From an uncultured Bacilli bacterium (lineage in GTDB: Bacteria > Bacillota_I > Bacilli_A > RF39 > UBA660), in assembly GCA_944359595.1 (NCBI GenBank), contig CALVSV010000086.1, positions 1-11,401 on the forward strand: a stretch of DNA of 11,401 nt, in the 5' to 3' direction. Of the stretch, positions 1 to 8,184 are shown one piece after another. How positions within the stretch are numbered: the stretch's first letter is position 1; the number at the start of each line of letters is the position of its first letter. Made by a program: the position numbers and the translations under genes. The notes under the pieces were generated by a model. The model was not told the DNA's origin. It did no database searches and worked only from the letters and a program-made list of their open reading frames with translations.

Positions 1-2
1 AT

Positions 3-182
3 GAATTGTTTTCGATTTGAGTTGCTAGTGTTAGTAGTACAGTATTTGAATTTAATATACCTTCTATTAAATTGCACGAAAAATTAGCAAAATTAAATAG
101 AATTAGACTTGAATCTTACTATATTAATGGACGATTATGGAACATAAATTATTATTCTAAAACAAATTCTAAAATAAAATAA
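3..182 (+). pseudogene. 3' tail of an unidentified upstream gene, possibly interrupted
   Basis: This frame reads as protein-like sequence (VFEFNIPSIKLHEKL, then LESYYINGRLWNINYY) and ends with TAA at 180-182. An in-frame TGA at 18-20 separates it from the left edge, and no ATG or ribosome binding site follows that TGA, so the 53-codon tail cannot be a free-standing gene. Either an upstream gene carries a nonsense mutation here or the apparent coding character is a chance reading. A hairpin with a T-run lies directly over the stop codon, which favours a genuine gene end. I do not recognise the family. The sequence left of position 1 would decide it. Confidence 0.3.
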
Positions 183-221
183 AAAAATGTTATTGTGAAA
201 CAAATTTTTTTATTTTTTTTT
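177..221 (+). terminator. AT-only intrinsic terminator upstream of pflB
   Basis: A perfect 12-base inverted repeat (177-188 with 204-215) encloses a 15-base loop and is followed by a run of T to position 221. The left arm covers the TAA of the upstream reading frame (180-182). The stem has no G-C pairs, so it is thermodynamically weak, but the long T-tract and its position just before a promoter support a terminator role. Confidence 0.5.
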
Positions 222-227
222 AATATA

Positions 228-256
228 TTGACATATTAAAACAGTATATATATAAT
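228..256 (+). promoter_or_regulatory. Consensus sigma-A promoter of pflB-pflA
   Basis: TTGACA at 228-233 and TATAAT at 251-256 are separated by exactly 17 bases, matching both consensus hexamers. Transcription should start near 263, giving a leader of about 49 bases. The ribosome binding site (AGGAAGGG, 296-303) lies 8 bases before the ATG at 312. Such a perfect promoter predicts very high expression, which fits a central fermentation enzyme. I see no complete operator palindrome; TTGTGAAA at 194-201 is at most a lone half-site. Confidence 0.85.
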
Positions 257-311
257 TGATTTGGTAAACGCTAATAACATAGACATTTAAGTTGTAGGAA
301 GGGTTGATGTT

Positions 312-2540
312 ATGGAACAATGGAATGGCTTTGTTGGAGGAGCATGGCAAGAAGATATAGATGTAAGAGACTTTATTCAAAAAAATTATAAGTCTTATGA
401 AGGGGATTCTTCTTTTTTAGTAGGAACTACTGATAAAACAAAAAAAGTATGGAACAAATGTAGTGAATTACTAAAAGAAGAGCTAAAAAAACATGTTCTT
501 GATATAGATGTAGATCATATGTCTGGAATAAATGCTTTTGATGCTGGATATATAGACAAAGACAATGAAGTTATATATGGATTACAAACAGATGCACCAT
601 TAAAAAGGATAGTGAATCCTTACGGTGGTATACGTATGGTTTATTCAGAATTAAATGCATATGGATACAAATTAAATCCGACTGTTGATAAATATTTCAA
701 TGAATTTAGAAAGAGTCATAATCAAGGTGTATTTGATGCATATACTGATGAGATTAGAAAAGCACGACACAATGGATTACTTACAGGATTACCTGATGCA
801 TATGGTCGTGGTAGAATAATAGGGGACTATAGAAGAGTAGCCTTATATGGTATAGATTATCTTATGGAAAAGAAAAAAGAAGAATGGGATAATAAATATT
901 TAGGCGAAATGGATGAAAAGCTTATTAGAACACGTGAAGAATTATCTATGCAATATCGTGCATTAAAAGAAATCAAAGATATGGCACTTAGTTATGGATT
1001 TGATATTTCACGTCCTGCATCAAATGCAAAAGAAGCTGTACAATGGTTATATTTTGGATATTTAGCATCCGTTAAAGAAAACAATGGGGCAGCAATGTCG
1101 TTAGGTAGAGTTGATGCTTTCTTAGATATTTATTTTGAAAGAGATATTAAAAACGGATTAATAGATGAAGCAAGTATTCAAGAGTTAATAGATCAATTTG
1201 TAATTAAACTTAGAATGGTTAGACATCTAAGAACACCTGAATATGATGAGTTATTTTCTGGTGATCCAACATGGGTAACATGTTCAATTGGTGGTATTGG
1301 TGAAGATGGCAGAAATATGGTTACTAAAACATCATATAGACTTTTACACACACTAACTAACCTTGATACTGCACCTGAACCTAATATGACAGTATTATGG
1401 AGGACAAAACTACCTAAATCAGTTAAAGATTATTGCGCTATGATGAGTATTGATACTGATGCAATTCAATATGAAAGCGATGATTTGATGCGTCCTGTAT
1501 ATGGCGATGATTATGCAATAGCGTGTTGTGTTTCAGCGATGAGAGTTGGACGTGATATGCAATTCTTTGGAGCACGTTGTAATTTAGCTAAAGCTTTACT
1601 TTATTCTATCAATGGTGGTATTGATGAAATGAAATTTGATCATGTCATTGATGGATTTGAAATAATGAAAGATGAAGTTCTTGATTATGAAAAAGTTAAA
1701 GCATCATACTTTAAAATGATAGAAAAAGTAGCTTCAATATATGCTAGTGCGATGAATATAATTCATTATATGCATGATAAATATGCATACGAAGCCGGAC
1801 AAATGGCTTTACACGATACAGATGTGCATAGATATATGGCATATGGTGTTGCTGGACTTTCTGTTGCAACTGATTCTTTATCAGCAATTAAATATGCTAA
1901 AGTTAAACCAATAAGAAATGAAGATGGTATAGCTATTGACTTTGAAATTGAAGGAGATTATCCTAAATATGGAAATGATGACGATAGAGTAGATAATATT
2001 GCAAAAGAAATACTTGAAAAAATGCATAGTGAATTATGTAAACATAAAACATATAGAGATGCAGAAGTTACTATGTCAGTTTTAACAATTACATCTAATG
2101 TTGTGTATGGATCTAAAACTGGTGCTACTCCAGACGGTAGAGCAAAAGGAGTTGCGTTTGCTCCAGGAGCTAACCCAATGCATGAAAGAGATAAGAGTGG
2201 AGCAATAGCTAGCCTTAATTCTGTTGCTAAATTAGATTATTGTAATTGTTGTAAAGATGGTATATCAAATACATTTTCAATTATTCCACAATCATTAGGT
2301 GAAAATAAAGAAAAAAGAATTAAAAATTTAGTAACACTTATGGACGGATATTTTTCTCAAGGAGCACATCATTTAAATGTAAATGTATTAAATAGAGAAA
2401 CATTAATAGATGCAATGAATAATCCTGAAAAGTATCCACTACTTACAATACGTGTATCAGGTTATGCAGTAAGATTTAATAGACTTACTAGAAAACAACA
2501 AGAAGAAGTAATATCTAGAACTTTCCATTCATCAATGTAA
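312..2540 (+). CDS. pflB: Formate C-acetyltransferase (pyruvate formate-lyase)
   Basis: Glycyl-radical enzyme of the cytosol that converts pyruvate and CoA to acetyl-CoA and formate without oxygen. The 742 residues are close to the usual 740-760. The N-terminus ([10 protein letters not shown]..., VRDFIQKNY) aligns with the canonical start, supporting the ATG at 312. The PFL barrel covers roughly residues 3-610 and carries the catalytic cysteine pair C405-C406 in IACCVSAM. The C-terminal glycine-radical domain has the [13 protein letters not shown] motif, with the radical on G717. All key residues are present, and the [10 protein letters not shown] context distinguishes true PFL from glycerol or choline glycyl-radical enzymes. 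It is first in an operon with its activase, behind a consensus promoter. Because the radical form is cleaved by oxygen, it indicates an anaerobic lifestyle. Confidence 0.97.
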   Translation: MEQWNGFVGGAWQEDIDVRDFIQKNYKSYEGDSSFLVGTTDKTKKVWNKCSELLKEELKKHVLDIDVDHMSGINAFDAGYIDKDNEVIYGLQTDAPLKRIVNPYGGIRMVYSELNAYGYKLNPTVDKYFNEFRKSHNQGVFDAYTDEIRKARHNGLLTGLPDAYGRGRIIGDYRRVALYGIDYLMEKKKEEWDNKYLGEMDEKLIRTREELSMQYRALKEIKDMALSYGFDISRPASNAKEAVQWLYFGYLASVKENNGAAMSLGRVDAFLDIYFERDIKNGLIDEASIQELIDQFVIKLRMVRHLRTPEYDELFSGDPTWVTCSIGGIGEDGRNMVTKTSYRLLHTLTNLDTAPEPNMTVLWRTKLPKSVKDYCAMMSIDTDAIQYESDDLMRPVYGDDYAIACCVSAMRVGRDMQFFGARCNLAKALLYSINGGIDEMKFDHVIDGFEIMKDEVLDYEKVKASYFKMIEKVASIYASAMNIIHYMHDKYAYEAGQMALHDTDVHRYMAYGVAGLSVATDSLSAIKYAKVKPIRNEDGIAIDFEIEGDYPKYGNDDDRVDNIAKEILEKMHSELCKHKTYRDAEVTMSVLTITSNVVYGSKTGATPDGRAKGVAFAPGANPMHERDKSGAIASLNSVAKLDYCNCCKDGISNTFSIIPQSLGENKEKRIKNLVTLMDGYFSQGAHHLNVNVLNRETLIDAMNNPEKYPLLTIRVSGYAVRFNRLTRKQQEEVISRTFHSSM

Positions 2541-3238
2541 TGATAGGTTATATAAATAAAATCGAGTCTATGGGACTTGTTGATGGTCCTGGACTTAGAA
2601 CAGTTATATTTATGCAAGGGTGTCTATTAAGGTGTATATTTTGCCATAATCCAGAAATGTGGAATATAAAGAATAGTAATACGTATACACCTAAAGATAT
2701 CTTAAAAAAAATTGAAAGATTCAAACCTTATTATGGAAGTGATGGAGGAGTAACTTTTTCTGGTGGAGAACCATTATTACAAACAGAATTTCTTATTGAA
2801 ACTTGTAAATTATTAAAAGATGAAAATATTAATATATGTTTAGATACATCTGGTGTTGGATGTAAAAATTATGATATATTAGACTATGTTGATTTAGTTA
2901 TATTAGATATTAAACATATTACACCTGATGGATATAAAATGATTACTGGTCATAGTATAGATGAATTTAATTTGTTTTTAAACGAATTAATAAAAAGAAA
3001 TAAAAAAATTTGGTTAAGACAAGTTATTATTCCAGGAATAAATGATAATGAAGAATATATTTATAAATTAAAAGAATATACTAAAAATATTCCTAATGTA
3101 TTAAAAAAAGAATTGTTACCATATCATACTATGGCTATATCTAAATATAAAGATTTGAAAATACCTTATAAATTAATAGATACACCTAGTATGGATAAAT
3201 TAAGATGTAAAGAATTAGAAAAAATATGGAATAGCTAA
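2540..3238 (+). CDS. pflA: Pyruvate formate-lyase activating enzyme (radical SAM)
   Basis: Radical-SAM [4Fe-4S] enzyme that uses S-adenosylmethionine to abstract hydrogen from the PFL glycine, creating the stable glycyl radical on PflB G717. The 232 residues are slightly shorter than the E. coli protein (about 246). The cluster motif CxxxCxxC is C28, C32, C35 (GCLLRCIFCHNP), followed by the SAM-binding SGGEP at 74-78. It has no extra ferredoxin insert, so it is the compact PflA type rather than the activase of another glycyl-radical enzyme. The ATG shares one base with the pflB stop (TAATG), so translation is coupled and the two products are made together. Its last codons form the left arm of a bidirectional terminator. 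Confidence 0.96.
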   Translation: MIGYINKIESMGLVDGPGLRTVIFMQGCLLRCIFCHNPEMWNIKNSNTYTPKDILKKIERFKPYYGSDGGVTFSGGEPLLQTEFLIETCKLLKDENINICLDTSGVGCKNYDILDYVDLVILDIKHITPDGYKMITGHSIDEFNLFLNELIKRNKKIWLRQVIIPGINDNEEYIYKLKEYTKNIPNVLKKELLPYHTMAISKYKDLKIPYKLIDTPSMDKLRCKELEKIWNS

Positions 3239-3258
3239 TTTATATTCCATATTTTTTC
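3218..3258. terminator. Bidirectional terminator shared by pflA and the DUF6512 gene
   Basis: A perfect 16-base inverted repeat (3218-3233 and 3243-3258) with a 9-base loop separates two convergent genes whose stop codons are one base apart. Arms begin with A-runs and end with T-runs, so the hairpin has a T-tract when read from either strand. The left arm encodes the end of PflA and the right arm, read on the minus strand, encodes the end of the DUF6512 protein. Confidence 0.85.
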
Positions 3259-3767
3259 TTTACAAAATCAAAAAATAAATCATTTTTAATTGGATTATAT
3301 GTTAAATATGCAAAAGATATGATTAAACATATATATATAATTAACGAAATAATATTAACTTTATTATAATTTCTTTTACTTTTTAAAATATAATAACTTG
3401 CTATTTGTGATAATATTATACCAATAAAGAAAACTATTAATGTTATTAACATATTATCTTTTTTATTTAATAATACTAAATATATTGGAGAAAAAACTGA
3501 TGTTACAAATATAATACATATTAAACTAGATATTAATAAAGCTATAAAGAAATTATTATGTTTTATCTTTTTTAATATAAAATATTCTATTATTGACCAT
3601 AATAGAAAAGATGTTAAAATCATTTTTTGATGTTCAAATATACTTTCGTTTACAGGAAAAAATATACTTGTAATAAAATTTGGGAATATATCATATATAA
3701 AATGACATAATGCACTTATTATAAATATTGAAATAGTTGATATAATTTTTAATTTTTTTAAGTTCAT
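3240..3767 (-). CDS. DUF6512-family integral membrane protein
   Basis: Small membrane protein of 175 residues with about five hydrophobic segments (roughly 8-28, 49-65, 73-96, 106-128 and 137-158) joined by short, Lys/Asn-rich loops. The loop after the first helix carries PVNESIFEHQK (38-48), which I recognise as the most conserved block of DUF6512 proteins; FSPIY (92-96) and the terminal KKYGI also match that family's pattern. Its function is unknown. The ATG at 3767 is preceded by GAGGTG on the minus strand. It is a single gene, divergent from the acidic-protein gene and convergent with pflA. Family assignment is from remembered motifs. No enzymatic residues can be named. Confidence 0.85.
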   Translation of the reverse strand: MNLKKLKIISTISIFIISALCHFIYDIFPNFITSIFFPVNESIFEHQKMILTSFLLWSIIEYFILKKIKHNNFFIALLISSLICIIFVTSVFSPIYLVLLNKKDNMLITLIVFFIGIILSQIASYYILKSKRNYNKVNIISLIIYICLIISFAYLTYNPIKNDLFFDFVKKKYGI

Positions 3768-3798
3768 AATAACACCTCATTATTAATATATTTAATTT

Positions 3799-3828
3799 AT
3801 TATATTATATACAAAAAAATGTTCACAA
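3799..3828 (-). promoter_or_regulatory. Putative sigma-A promoter of the DUF6512 gene
   Basis: On the minus strand TTGTGA (3828-3823) is followed 18 bases later by TATAAT (3804-3799). A second, overlapping TATAAT lies at 3809-3804 but with a poor spacing of 13. The start would be around 3792, about 25 bases before the ATG. In such AT-rich DNA TATAAT is common, so the -35 match carries most of the weight. Confidence 0.5.
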
Positions 3829-3843
3829 TAATCTAAAAATATA

Positions 3844-3872
3844 TTGTTTTTTATAAATTTTTGTTTTATAAT
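3844..3872 (+). promoter_or_regulatory. Putative sigma-A promoter of the acidic-protein gene
   Basis: TTGTTT at 3844-3849 and TATAAT at 3867-3872 are spaced by 17 bases. Transcription would start near 3879. This rules out the in-frame TTG at 3861 as the translation start, because that codon lies inside the promoter, and supports the ATG at 3927. The -35 boxes of this promoter and of the leftward one are only 15 bases apart, so the two transcription units share a compact divergent control region. Confidence 0.6.
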
Positions 3873-3926
3873 AACTGTAGAAAAAGCAAATATTTTATAT
3901 TATTTACTGGTGTGGTGGAGGATTTT

Positions 3927-4922
3927 ATGATAGAAGAATTTAATGATGTTTTATTAGATAAGTGTAAAGAAATTAAAAAATATGTTAAAACATTTGAAAT
4001 TGATGAATTTATTGATATTTATAGTGGAGAATTGAATGCAACTCTTATTATGCAAGATGTATATTTATCAAATAAAAAAAATCCTGATGATAAAATACAA
4101 TTCGATAATGGAAAAGAATTATATGATGATATTTCTGTTAATAATTATGATGATTATGTTGTAGATTTAATTGTTTCAGAATATGATCAAATTGATGATA
4201 TATTAATAACAGCTATAGATTTTATTGATTGTGTATCTTATAACGATAAAAAAGATATAATTAAGAAAATAGTTTCTGATTTTATAAGAGATAACGAAGA
4301 ATTTGTAACAGATAATGAAGATGATGAAAACTATGATTTAGTTGAATTATTAAAAGGTAAAGATGATGACGAATTAGTTATGTTATATGATGATGATGAA
4401 GAAATTAAAGAAACAGTTACTTATAATTATTGTTGTGAAATATTTGAAATATATCAAGATAATAAAGATAAAATTATAAATGAAGATATTGATTATGTAT
4501 CTATTAATACTATGGCTAGAGATAATATATATGGTATAATTGATAAATTTATTTTTAAATTTGGTGAAAATGTATATAAAATTATAAATTTTTATTTACA
4601 TTTACCTGCAGATAACAATAATATTAAATCATATGAAATATATGTTTTATTACATGATTATTTTAAAACGTGTGCAAAAAAAGTATCTACATTAGATAAA
4701 GATGATATATTATATTTTAATTATATGAAAAATAATGATATAAAAGATATATTTATGTTGTTTAAAAATGATGAAAAATTTTCAAAAAATGTAATAAATA
4801 CATTTATAGATAATTATTTATATTTAGATGAAGATTATTTTAATAAGAATATTTCATCTGAAAATCAAAAAATATTAACAAAAAATTTTTATCCGATAAC
4901 TATATTAGATAAAATAATATAA
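3927..4922 (+). CDS. Acidic, helix-rich cytosolic protein of unknown function
   Basis: I do not recognise this 331-residue protein. The start is placed at ATG 3927 because GGTGGAGG (3914-3921) precedes it and a promoter occupies 3844-3872; an upstream in-frame TTG would add 22 implausible residues. The protein is strongly acidic, with Asp/Glu clusters such as TDNEDDENYD, KGKDDDELV and MLYDDDEEIKE in its first half, no signal peptide and no membrane segment. Cysteines are scattered (for instance YNYCCEIFEIY) without a metal-binding spacing. The second half alternates hydrophobic and charged residues as in bundled helices. It is monocistronic: its own promoter lies upstream and a separate promoter serves hup downstream. 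Acidity could suit binding to a basic partner, but no role can be assigned. Confidence 0.8.
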   Translation: MIEEFNDVLLDKCKEIKKYVKTFEIDEFIDIYSGELNATLIMQDVYLSNKKNPDDKIQFDNGKELYDDISVNNYDDYVVDLIVSEYDQIDDILITAIDFIDCVSYNDKKDIIKKIVSDFIRDNEEFVTDNEDDENYDLVELLKGKDDDELVMLYDDDEEIKETVTYNYCCEIFEIYQDNKDKIINEDIDYVSINTMARDNIYGIIDKFIFKFGENVYKIINFYLHLPADNNNIKSYEIYVLLHDYFKTCAKKVSTLDKDDILYFNYMKNNDIKDIFMLFKNDEKFSKNVINTFIDNYLYLDEDYFNKNISSENQKILTKNFYPITILDKII

Positions 4923-4950
4923 AAAAAGTATGGAAAAATCAATAATTATA

Positions 4951-4979
4951 TTGATTTAAACTATAAAAAATGGTATTGT
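4951..4979 (+). promoter_or_regulatory. Putative extended -10 promoter of hup
   Basis: TTGATT at 4951-4956 and TATTGT at 4974-4979 are 17 bases apart, and TGG immediately precedes the -10 box, giving an extended -10 (TGnTATTGT). Transcription would begin near 4986, leaving a leader of about 58 bases. Just upstream, AAATCAAT (4936-4943) can pair with ATTGATTT (4950-4957), a short hairpin that lacks a T-tract and overlaps the -35 box; it may be a weak end for the preceding gene. Confidence 0.45.
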
Positions 4980-5043
4980 AATAATGTAGTAATTATAGCG
5001 TGGCTACAAACTACATGATTAGACATAATAGGAGGTATAAGAA

Positions 5044-5319
5044 ATGTCAAAACAAGAATTAATAGAGTATGCAGCAGCTAATGCTGGATTAACAAAAGCT
5101 GATGCTGGAAGAGCATTAGATGCAATTATGGAAGGAATTAAAGAAGGATTAAAAACTAATGGTAAAGTTACTTTAGTTGGATTTGGAGTATTTGAATCTA
5201 AACAAAGAGCTGCTAGAGATTGTAGAAATCCATTAACTGGTGAAAAAATCCATGTTGAAGCTAAAAATGTTGTAACATTCAAAGCTGGAAGCAAATTAAA
5301 AGAATCAGTTAACGAATAA
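5044..5319 (+). CDS. hup: HU-family DNA-binding protein
   Basis: Small basic histone-like protein that dimerises and bends DNA non-specifically in the nucleoid. The 91 residues match the usual length of about 90. Residues 1-45 form the helical dimerisation part (MSKQELIEYAA..., ending in GKVTLVGFG) and residues 46-80 form the beta-arm with the family signature GFGVFESKQRAAR and the RNPLTGE turn. P63 is the intercalating proline at the arm tip. C60 stands where many HU proteins have glycine (ARxGRNP), a variation within the family. A strong Shine-Dalgarno GGAGGT (5031-5036) lies 7 bases from the ATG. Its base composition is visibly less AT-rich than its neighbours, as expected for a highly expressed gene. 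It is monocistronic, ending at a strong terminator shared with spoVS. Confidence 0.96.
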   Translation: MSKQELIEYAAANAGLTKADAGRALDAIMEGIKEGLKTNGKVTLVGFGVFESKQRAARDCRNPLTGEKIHVEAKNVVTFKAGSKLKESVNE

Positions 5320-5326
5320 TTTAATA

Positions 5327-5361
5327 AATAAAGCTATTTGGAATAATCCAATAGCTTTATT
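5327..5361. terminator. Bidirectional terminator between hup and spoVS
   Basis: AATAAAGCTATTTGGA (5327-5342) pairs with TCCAATAGCTTTATT (5347-5361), a 15-bp stem with one bulged T and a 4-base loop, followed by T-rich sequence on the plus strand and preceded by A-rich sequence that serves the minus strand. The right arm contains the spoVS stop codon (5357-5359). Confidence 0.87.
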
Positions 5362-5617
5362 TTGATTCTACAATAAGTTTGATGGCTGTTCTTTCTTCGC
5401 CATCTATTATAATATCTGTAAATGCAGGTATACATATCAAATTTTTCCCTGAAGGAGCAACAAAGCCACGTGCTATCGCAATTGCTTTTATTGCTTGATT
5501 TAATGCACCAGCACCAATAGCTTGAATCTCTACTTCATTTTTTTCTCGTATTACATTTGCTAGGGCACCTGCAACAGAATTTGGATTAGATTTTGATGAA
5601 ACTTTTAATGTTCCCAT
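5357..5617 (-). CDS. spoVS: Stage V sporulation protein S family regulator
   Basis: SpoVS proteins are small Alba-like nucleic-acid-binding proteins needed for proper coat assembly and septation in Bacillus sporulation, but they also occur in bacteria that do not form spores. At 86 residues it is full length, and nearly every family block is intact: LKVSSKSNPNSVAGALANV (5-23), EIQAIGAGALNQAIKAIAIARG (30-51), APSGKNLICIPAFTD (54-68) and DGEERTAIKLIVE at the end. The start is set by AAGGAGG on the minus strand (about 5632-5625), 8 bases before the ATG. It is a single gene, convergent with hup and divergent from priA. It is compatible with an endospore former but does not prove one. I saw no clear sigma-H site; a sigma-A-like site is listed separately. 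Confidence 0.95.
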   Translation of the reverse strand: MGTLKVSSKSNPNSVAGALANVIREKNEVEIQAIGAGALNQAIKAIAIARGFVAPSGKNLICIPAFTDIIIDGEERTAIKLIVESK

Positions 5618-5644
5618 AACTTATGCCTCCTTAACTTACAATTA

Positions 5645-5674
5645 ATATTATGAAATAAATTTTAATATATTCAA
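5645..5674 (-). promoter_or_regulatory. Possible promoter of spoVS
   Basis: On the minus strand TTGAAT (5674-5669) is followed 18 bases later by TAATAT (5650-5645); CATAAT (5652-5647) is an alternative -10 with a 16-base spacer. The site lies inside the divergent spoVS-priA gap. No convincing -35 was found for priA in the same gap (only TTTAAA at 5683-5688 with TATTCT at 5706-5711). Confidence 0.4.
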
Positions 5675-5740
5675 CTTTATTCTTTAAAACAATTTAAAAA
5701 TATGATATTCTATATTTACTGCTAGTTAAGAGGTGTTGTT

Positions 5741-7936
5741 ATGAAAATAGGTGTTTTAATTGAATTAGAGGCAGAAACATTAGATAAAATATTTACATAT
5801 AATGTTCCTAAAAATCTAATTGATAAAATAAAATTAGGTGTAAGAGTATTGGTACCATTTGGAAGACAAACAATAGAAGGATTTATAGTTAAAATATATA
5901 AAGATACTGATACTGTAATATCTGAATTTGAAGTAAAAAATATTATAAGTGTTATAGATGATATACAAATATTAAATGAAGAACTTATGAATATAGGTAA
6001 ATATATTAGTGATACATGTATATGTAAATTAATAACAGCTTATCAAGCCATGTTACCTAGTGCATATAAAGCTAAAGTAAAAAACGAATATAAACCTAAA
6101 ACTATTAAATATATATTATTAAATAAAGACATTGATACAATAAATAAATATATAGATAATAATAAAAGAGCAAAAAAGCAAATAGAATTATTAAGTTGTT
6201 TAATAAATAATAATAGATTAGAAAAAACACTATTTGATTCATCTATAGTAAAAACTTTATTAAATAAAGATTTAATAAAGATAGAAGAACAAATAATAAA
6301 TAGATTTAAAATACATAATATAGAAAATAAAAAAGTAATAACACTTACTGAAAAACAACGATATGTCGCAACTGAAGTAATAAATAATATAAATAAAAGT
6401 GATACATATTTATTATATGGTGTAACTGGATCTGGTAAAACAGAAGTATATATAGAAATAATTAAACATGCGCTATCTTTAAACAAAGAAGCATTAATGT
6501 TAGTTCCTGAAATAAGTTTAACACCTCAAATGGTTAGTAGATTTACATCTGTTTTTGGAGAAAAAATTGCTGTACTACATAGTGGGCTATCTAATGTTGA
6601 AAAATTTGATGAATATAGAAAAATAATAAATAATGAAGTTAAAATTGTAATAGGAGCAAGAAGCGCTGTATTCGCACCACTTAAAAATATTGGTGTAATA
6701 ATTATAGATGAGGAACATACATCTAGCTATAAACAAGATAATTATCCTAGATATAATGCTATAGATATAGCTAAATTGAGAAGTAAATTTCATTCATGTC
6801 CACTTATATTAGGTAGTGCAACTCCATCGCTTGAATCTTTTGCACGTGCTAAAAAAGGGGTATATAAATTATTAACGTTACCATCAAGAGTTGGTAAGAG
6901 TGTATTACCAATAGTAAACATAGTAGATATGAGAGAAGAAAATAAGAAAAAATATTCAATATTTTCAAACATTTTATTAGATAAAATTAAAGAAAAATTA
7001 GATAAAAATGAACAAATAATATTACTACTAAATAGGAGAGGTTATTCTACATTTATAACGTGTCAAAATTGTGGTTTTGTACATAAATGTCCTAATTGTG
7101 ATATTTCCTTAACTTATCATAAAACTAGTAATATGATGAGATGCCATTATTGTGGATATTCAGCTAATCCATTAAATATATGTCCTGAATGTGAAAGTAG
7201 TGAAATAAAAGATTTAGGATATGGTACTCAAAGAGTAGAAGAAGAATTAAAAACTATATTTAATGTACCAATTATTAGAATGGATGTTGATACAACATCA
7301 AAAAAGGGTAGTCATGAAAAAATAATTGAAGCATTTAAAAATGAGAAATACAAAATCTTGTTAGGTACTCAAATGATAGCCAAAGGGCTAGATTTTCCTA
7401 AGGTAAGTTTGGTCGGTGTTATAAATGCTGATATTAGTTTAAATATACCAGATTTCAGAAGTAGCGAAAGAACATTTCAATTATTAAGTCAAGTTGCAGG
7501 TAGAGCAGGTAGAAGTGATATACTAGGAGAGGTTATAATACAAACATTTAATCCCGATCATTATAGTATACAATATACTAAGATTCATGATTATATATCA
7601 TTTTATAACAAAGAAATGAATATAAGAAAAATATTAAAATATCCACCATATTATTATATTACTCTAATTAGAATACTATCTAAAGATTATAAAGAAGGAA
7701 GCATTGAAGCAACTAAAGTCAAAAATTATTTAAAAAATAATTTATCAAAATCTGATATTATATTAGGTCCTACTACATCATTTATGTTTAAAATTAATAA
7801 TATATATAGATTTCAATGTATTATTAAATATAAAAAAGATGATAACTTATTTAAAGTATTAAAAGAATTAGTAAATCATTATAAAACTAATAGGATAGTT
7901 AATATAGAAATAGATAATAATCCTAATAAGTTATAA
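5741..7936 (+). CDS. priA: Primosomal protein N' (replication restart helicase PriA)
   Basis: Superfamily 2 3'-5' DNA helicase that recognises stalled forks and D-loops and reloads the replicative helicase. The 731 residues are full length. Residues 1-100 form the 3'-DNA-binding domain (GVLIELEAETLDKIFTYNVP...). Walker A is GVTGSGKTE with K233-T234, and Walker B is the DEEH box at 323-326, followed by the aromatic-rich SSYKQDNYPRYNA loop. Eight zinc-binding cysteines in four CxxC pairs (C441/444, 450/453, 468/471, 481/484) interrupt the helicase core. GTQMIAKGLDFPKV and SQVAGRAGR are the late helicase motifs. All catalytic residues are present. GAGGTG lies 5 bases before the ATG. Instead of the common def-fmt neighbours, two unknown genes follow, with only a weak hairpin (7929-7944) between, so read-through is likely. 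Confidence 0.98.
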   Translation: MKIGVLIELEAETLDKIFTYNVPKNLIDKIKLGVRVLVPFGRQTIEGFIVKIYKDTDTVISEFEVKNIISVIDDIQILNEELMNIGKYISDTCICKLITAYQAMLPSAYKAKVKNEYKPKTIKYILLNKDIDTINKYIDNNKRAKKQIELLSCLINNNRLEKTLFDSSIVKTLLNKDLIKIEEQIINRFKIHNIENKKVITLTEKQRYVATEVINNINKSDTYLLYGVTGSGKTEVYIEIIKHALSLNKEALMLVPEISLTPQMVSRFTSVFGEKIAVLHSGLSNVEKFDEYRKIINNEVKIVIGARSAVFAPLKNIGVIIIDEEHTSSYKQDNYPRYNAIDIAKLRSKFHSCPLILGSATPSLESFARAKKGVYKLLTLPSRVGKSVLPIVNIVDMREENKKKYSIFSNILLDKIKEKLDKNEQIILLLNRRGYSTFITCQNCGFVHKCPNCDISLTYHKTSNMMRCHYCGYSANPLNICPECESSEIKDLGYGTQRVEEELKTIFNVPIIRMDVDTTSKKGSHEKIIEAFKNEKYKILLGTQMIAKGLDFPKVSLVGVINADISLNIPDFRSSERTFQLLSQVAGRAGRSDILGEVIIQTFNPDHYSIQYTKIHDYISFYNKEMNIRKILKYPPYYYITLIRILSKDYKEGSIEATKVKNYLKNNLSKSDIILGPTTSFMFKINNIYRFQCIIKYKKDDNLFKVLKELVNHYKTNRIVNIEIDNNPNKL

Positions 7937-7974
7937 TAATAACTATTTTACATATAAATTATTAGGTGAAAATA

Positions 7975-8184
7975 ATGCGCAAAAATATACTTTTGTTTTT
8001 GATTGGATATGCATTAATCGTTTTATCACTTACTTTAATGATTTTATATACAAATTTATTATCAATAGGGTATAATTTTTTAGAATATGTACAATTTATT
8101 AGTGATAAATTTATATATATATATTTTATTATTGGTTTATTATTAATAATTTATTCTATTGTAGATAAAGGAGATGGCTTATAA
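7975..8184 (+). CDS. Small two-helix membrane protein of unknown function
   Basis: A 69-residue protein made almost entirely of two hydrophobic helices (about 5-25, LLFLIGYALIVLSLTLMIL, and 44-63, FIYIYFIIGLLLIIYSIV) joined by a short loop, with a charged end (DKGDGL). The start is taken as ATG 7975 because AGGTGA (7964-7969) sits 5 bases before it; an in-frame GTG at 7966 lies inside that ribosome binding site. It has no catalytic motif I can name. It starts 38 bases after priA and its stop overlaps the next ATG by one base, so it is probably co-translated with the 216-residue protein. Such pairs sometimes form a membrane anchor with a soluble partner, which here is only inference. Confidence 0.78.
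   Translation: MRKNILLFLIGYALIVLSLTLMILYTNLLSIGYNFLEYVQFISDKFIYIYFIIGLLLIIYSIVDKGDGL

Noticed and set aside
194..201. Rex- or FNR-like operator (TTGTGAAA) upstream of pflB
   Set aside because: Only one half-site is present and no matching inverted half lies at the required spacing; it also lies in the loop of the terminator hairpin.
3861..3926. TTG start adding 22 residues to the acidic protein
   Set aside because: The TTG overlaps a 17-spaced sigma-A promoter, and a good ribosome binding site precedes the ATG at 3927.
5019..5294. Minus-strand frame of 91 codons opposite hup
   Set aside because: It is the antisense shadow of a clear HU gene, with no ribosome binding site and no family resemblance.
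6043..6972. Three minus-strand frames inside priA (6043-6486, 6587-6793, 6790-6972)
   Set aside because: All lie opposite conserved PriA motifs and have compositions expected of reversed coding sequence.
7966..7974. GTG start of the small membrane protein
   Set aside because: The GTG is part of the AGGTGA ribosome binding site that serves the ATG at 7975.
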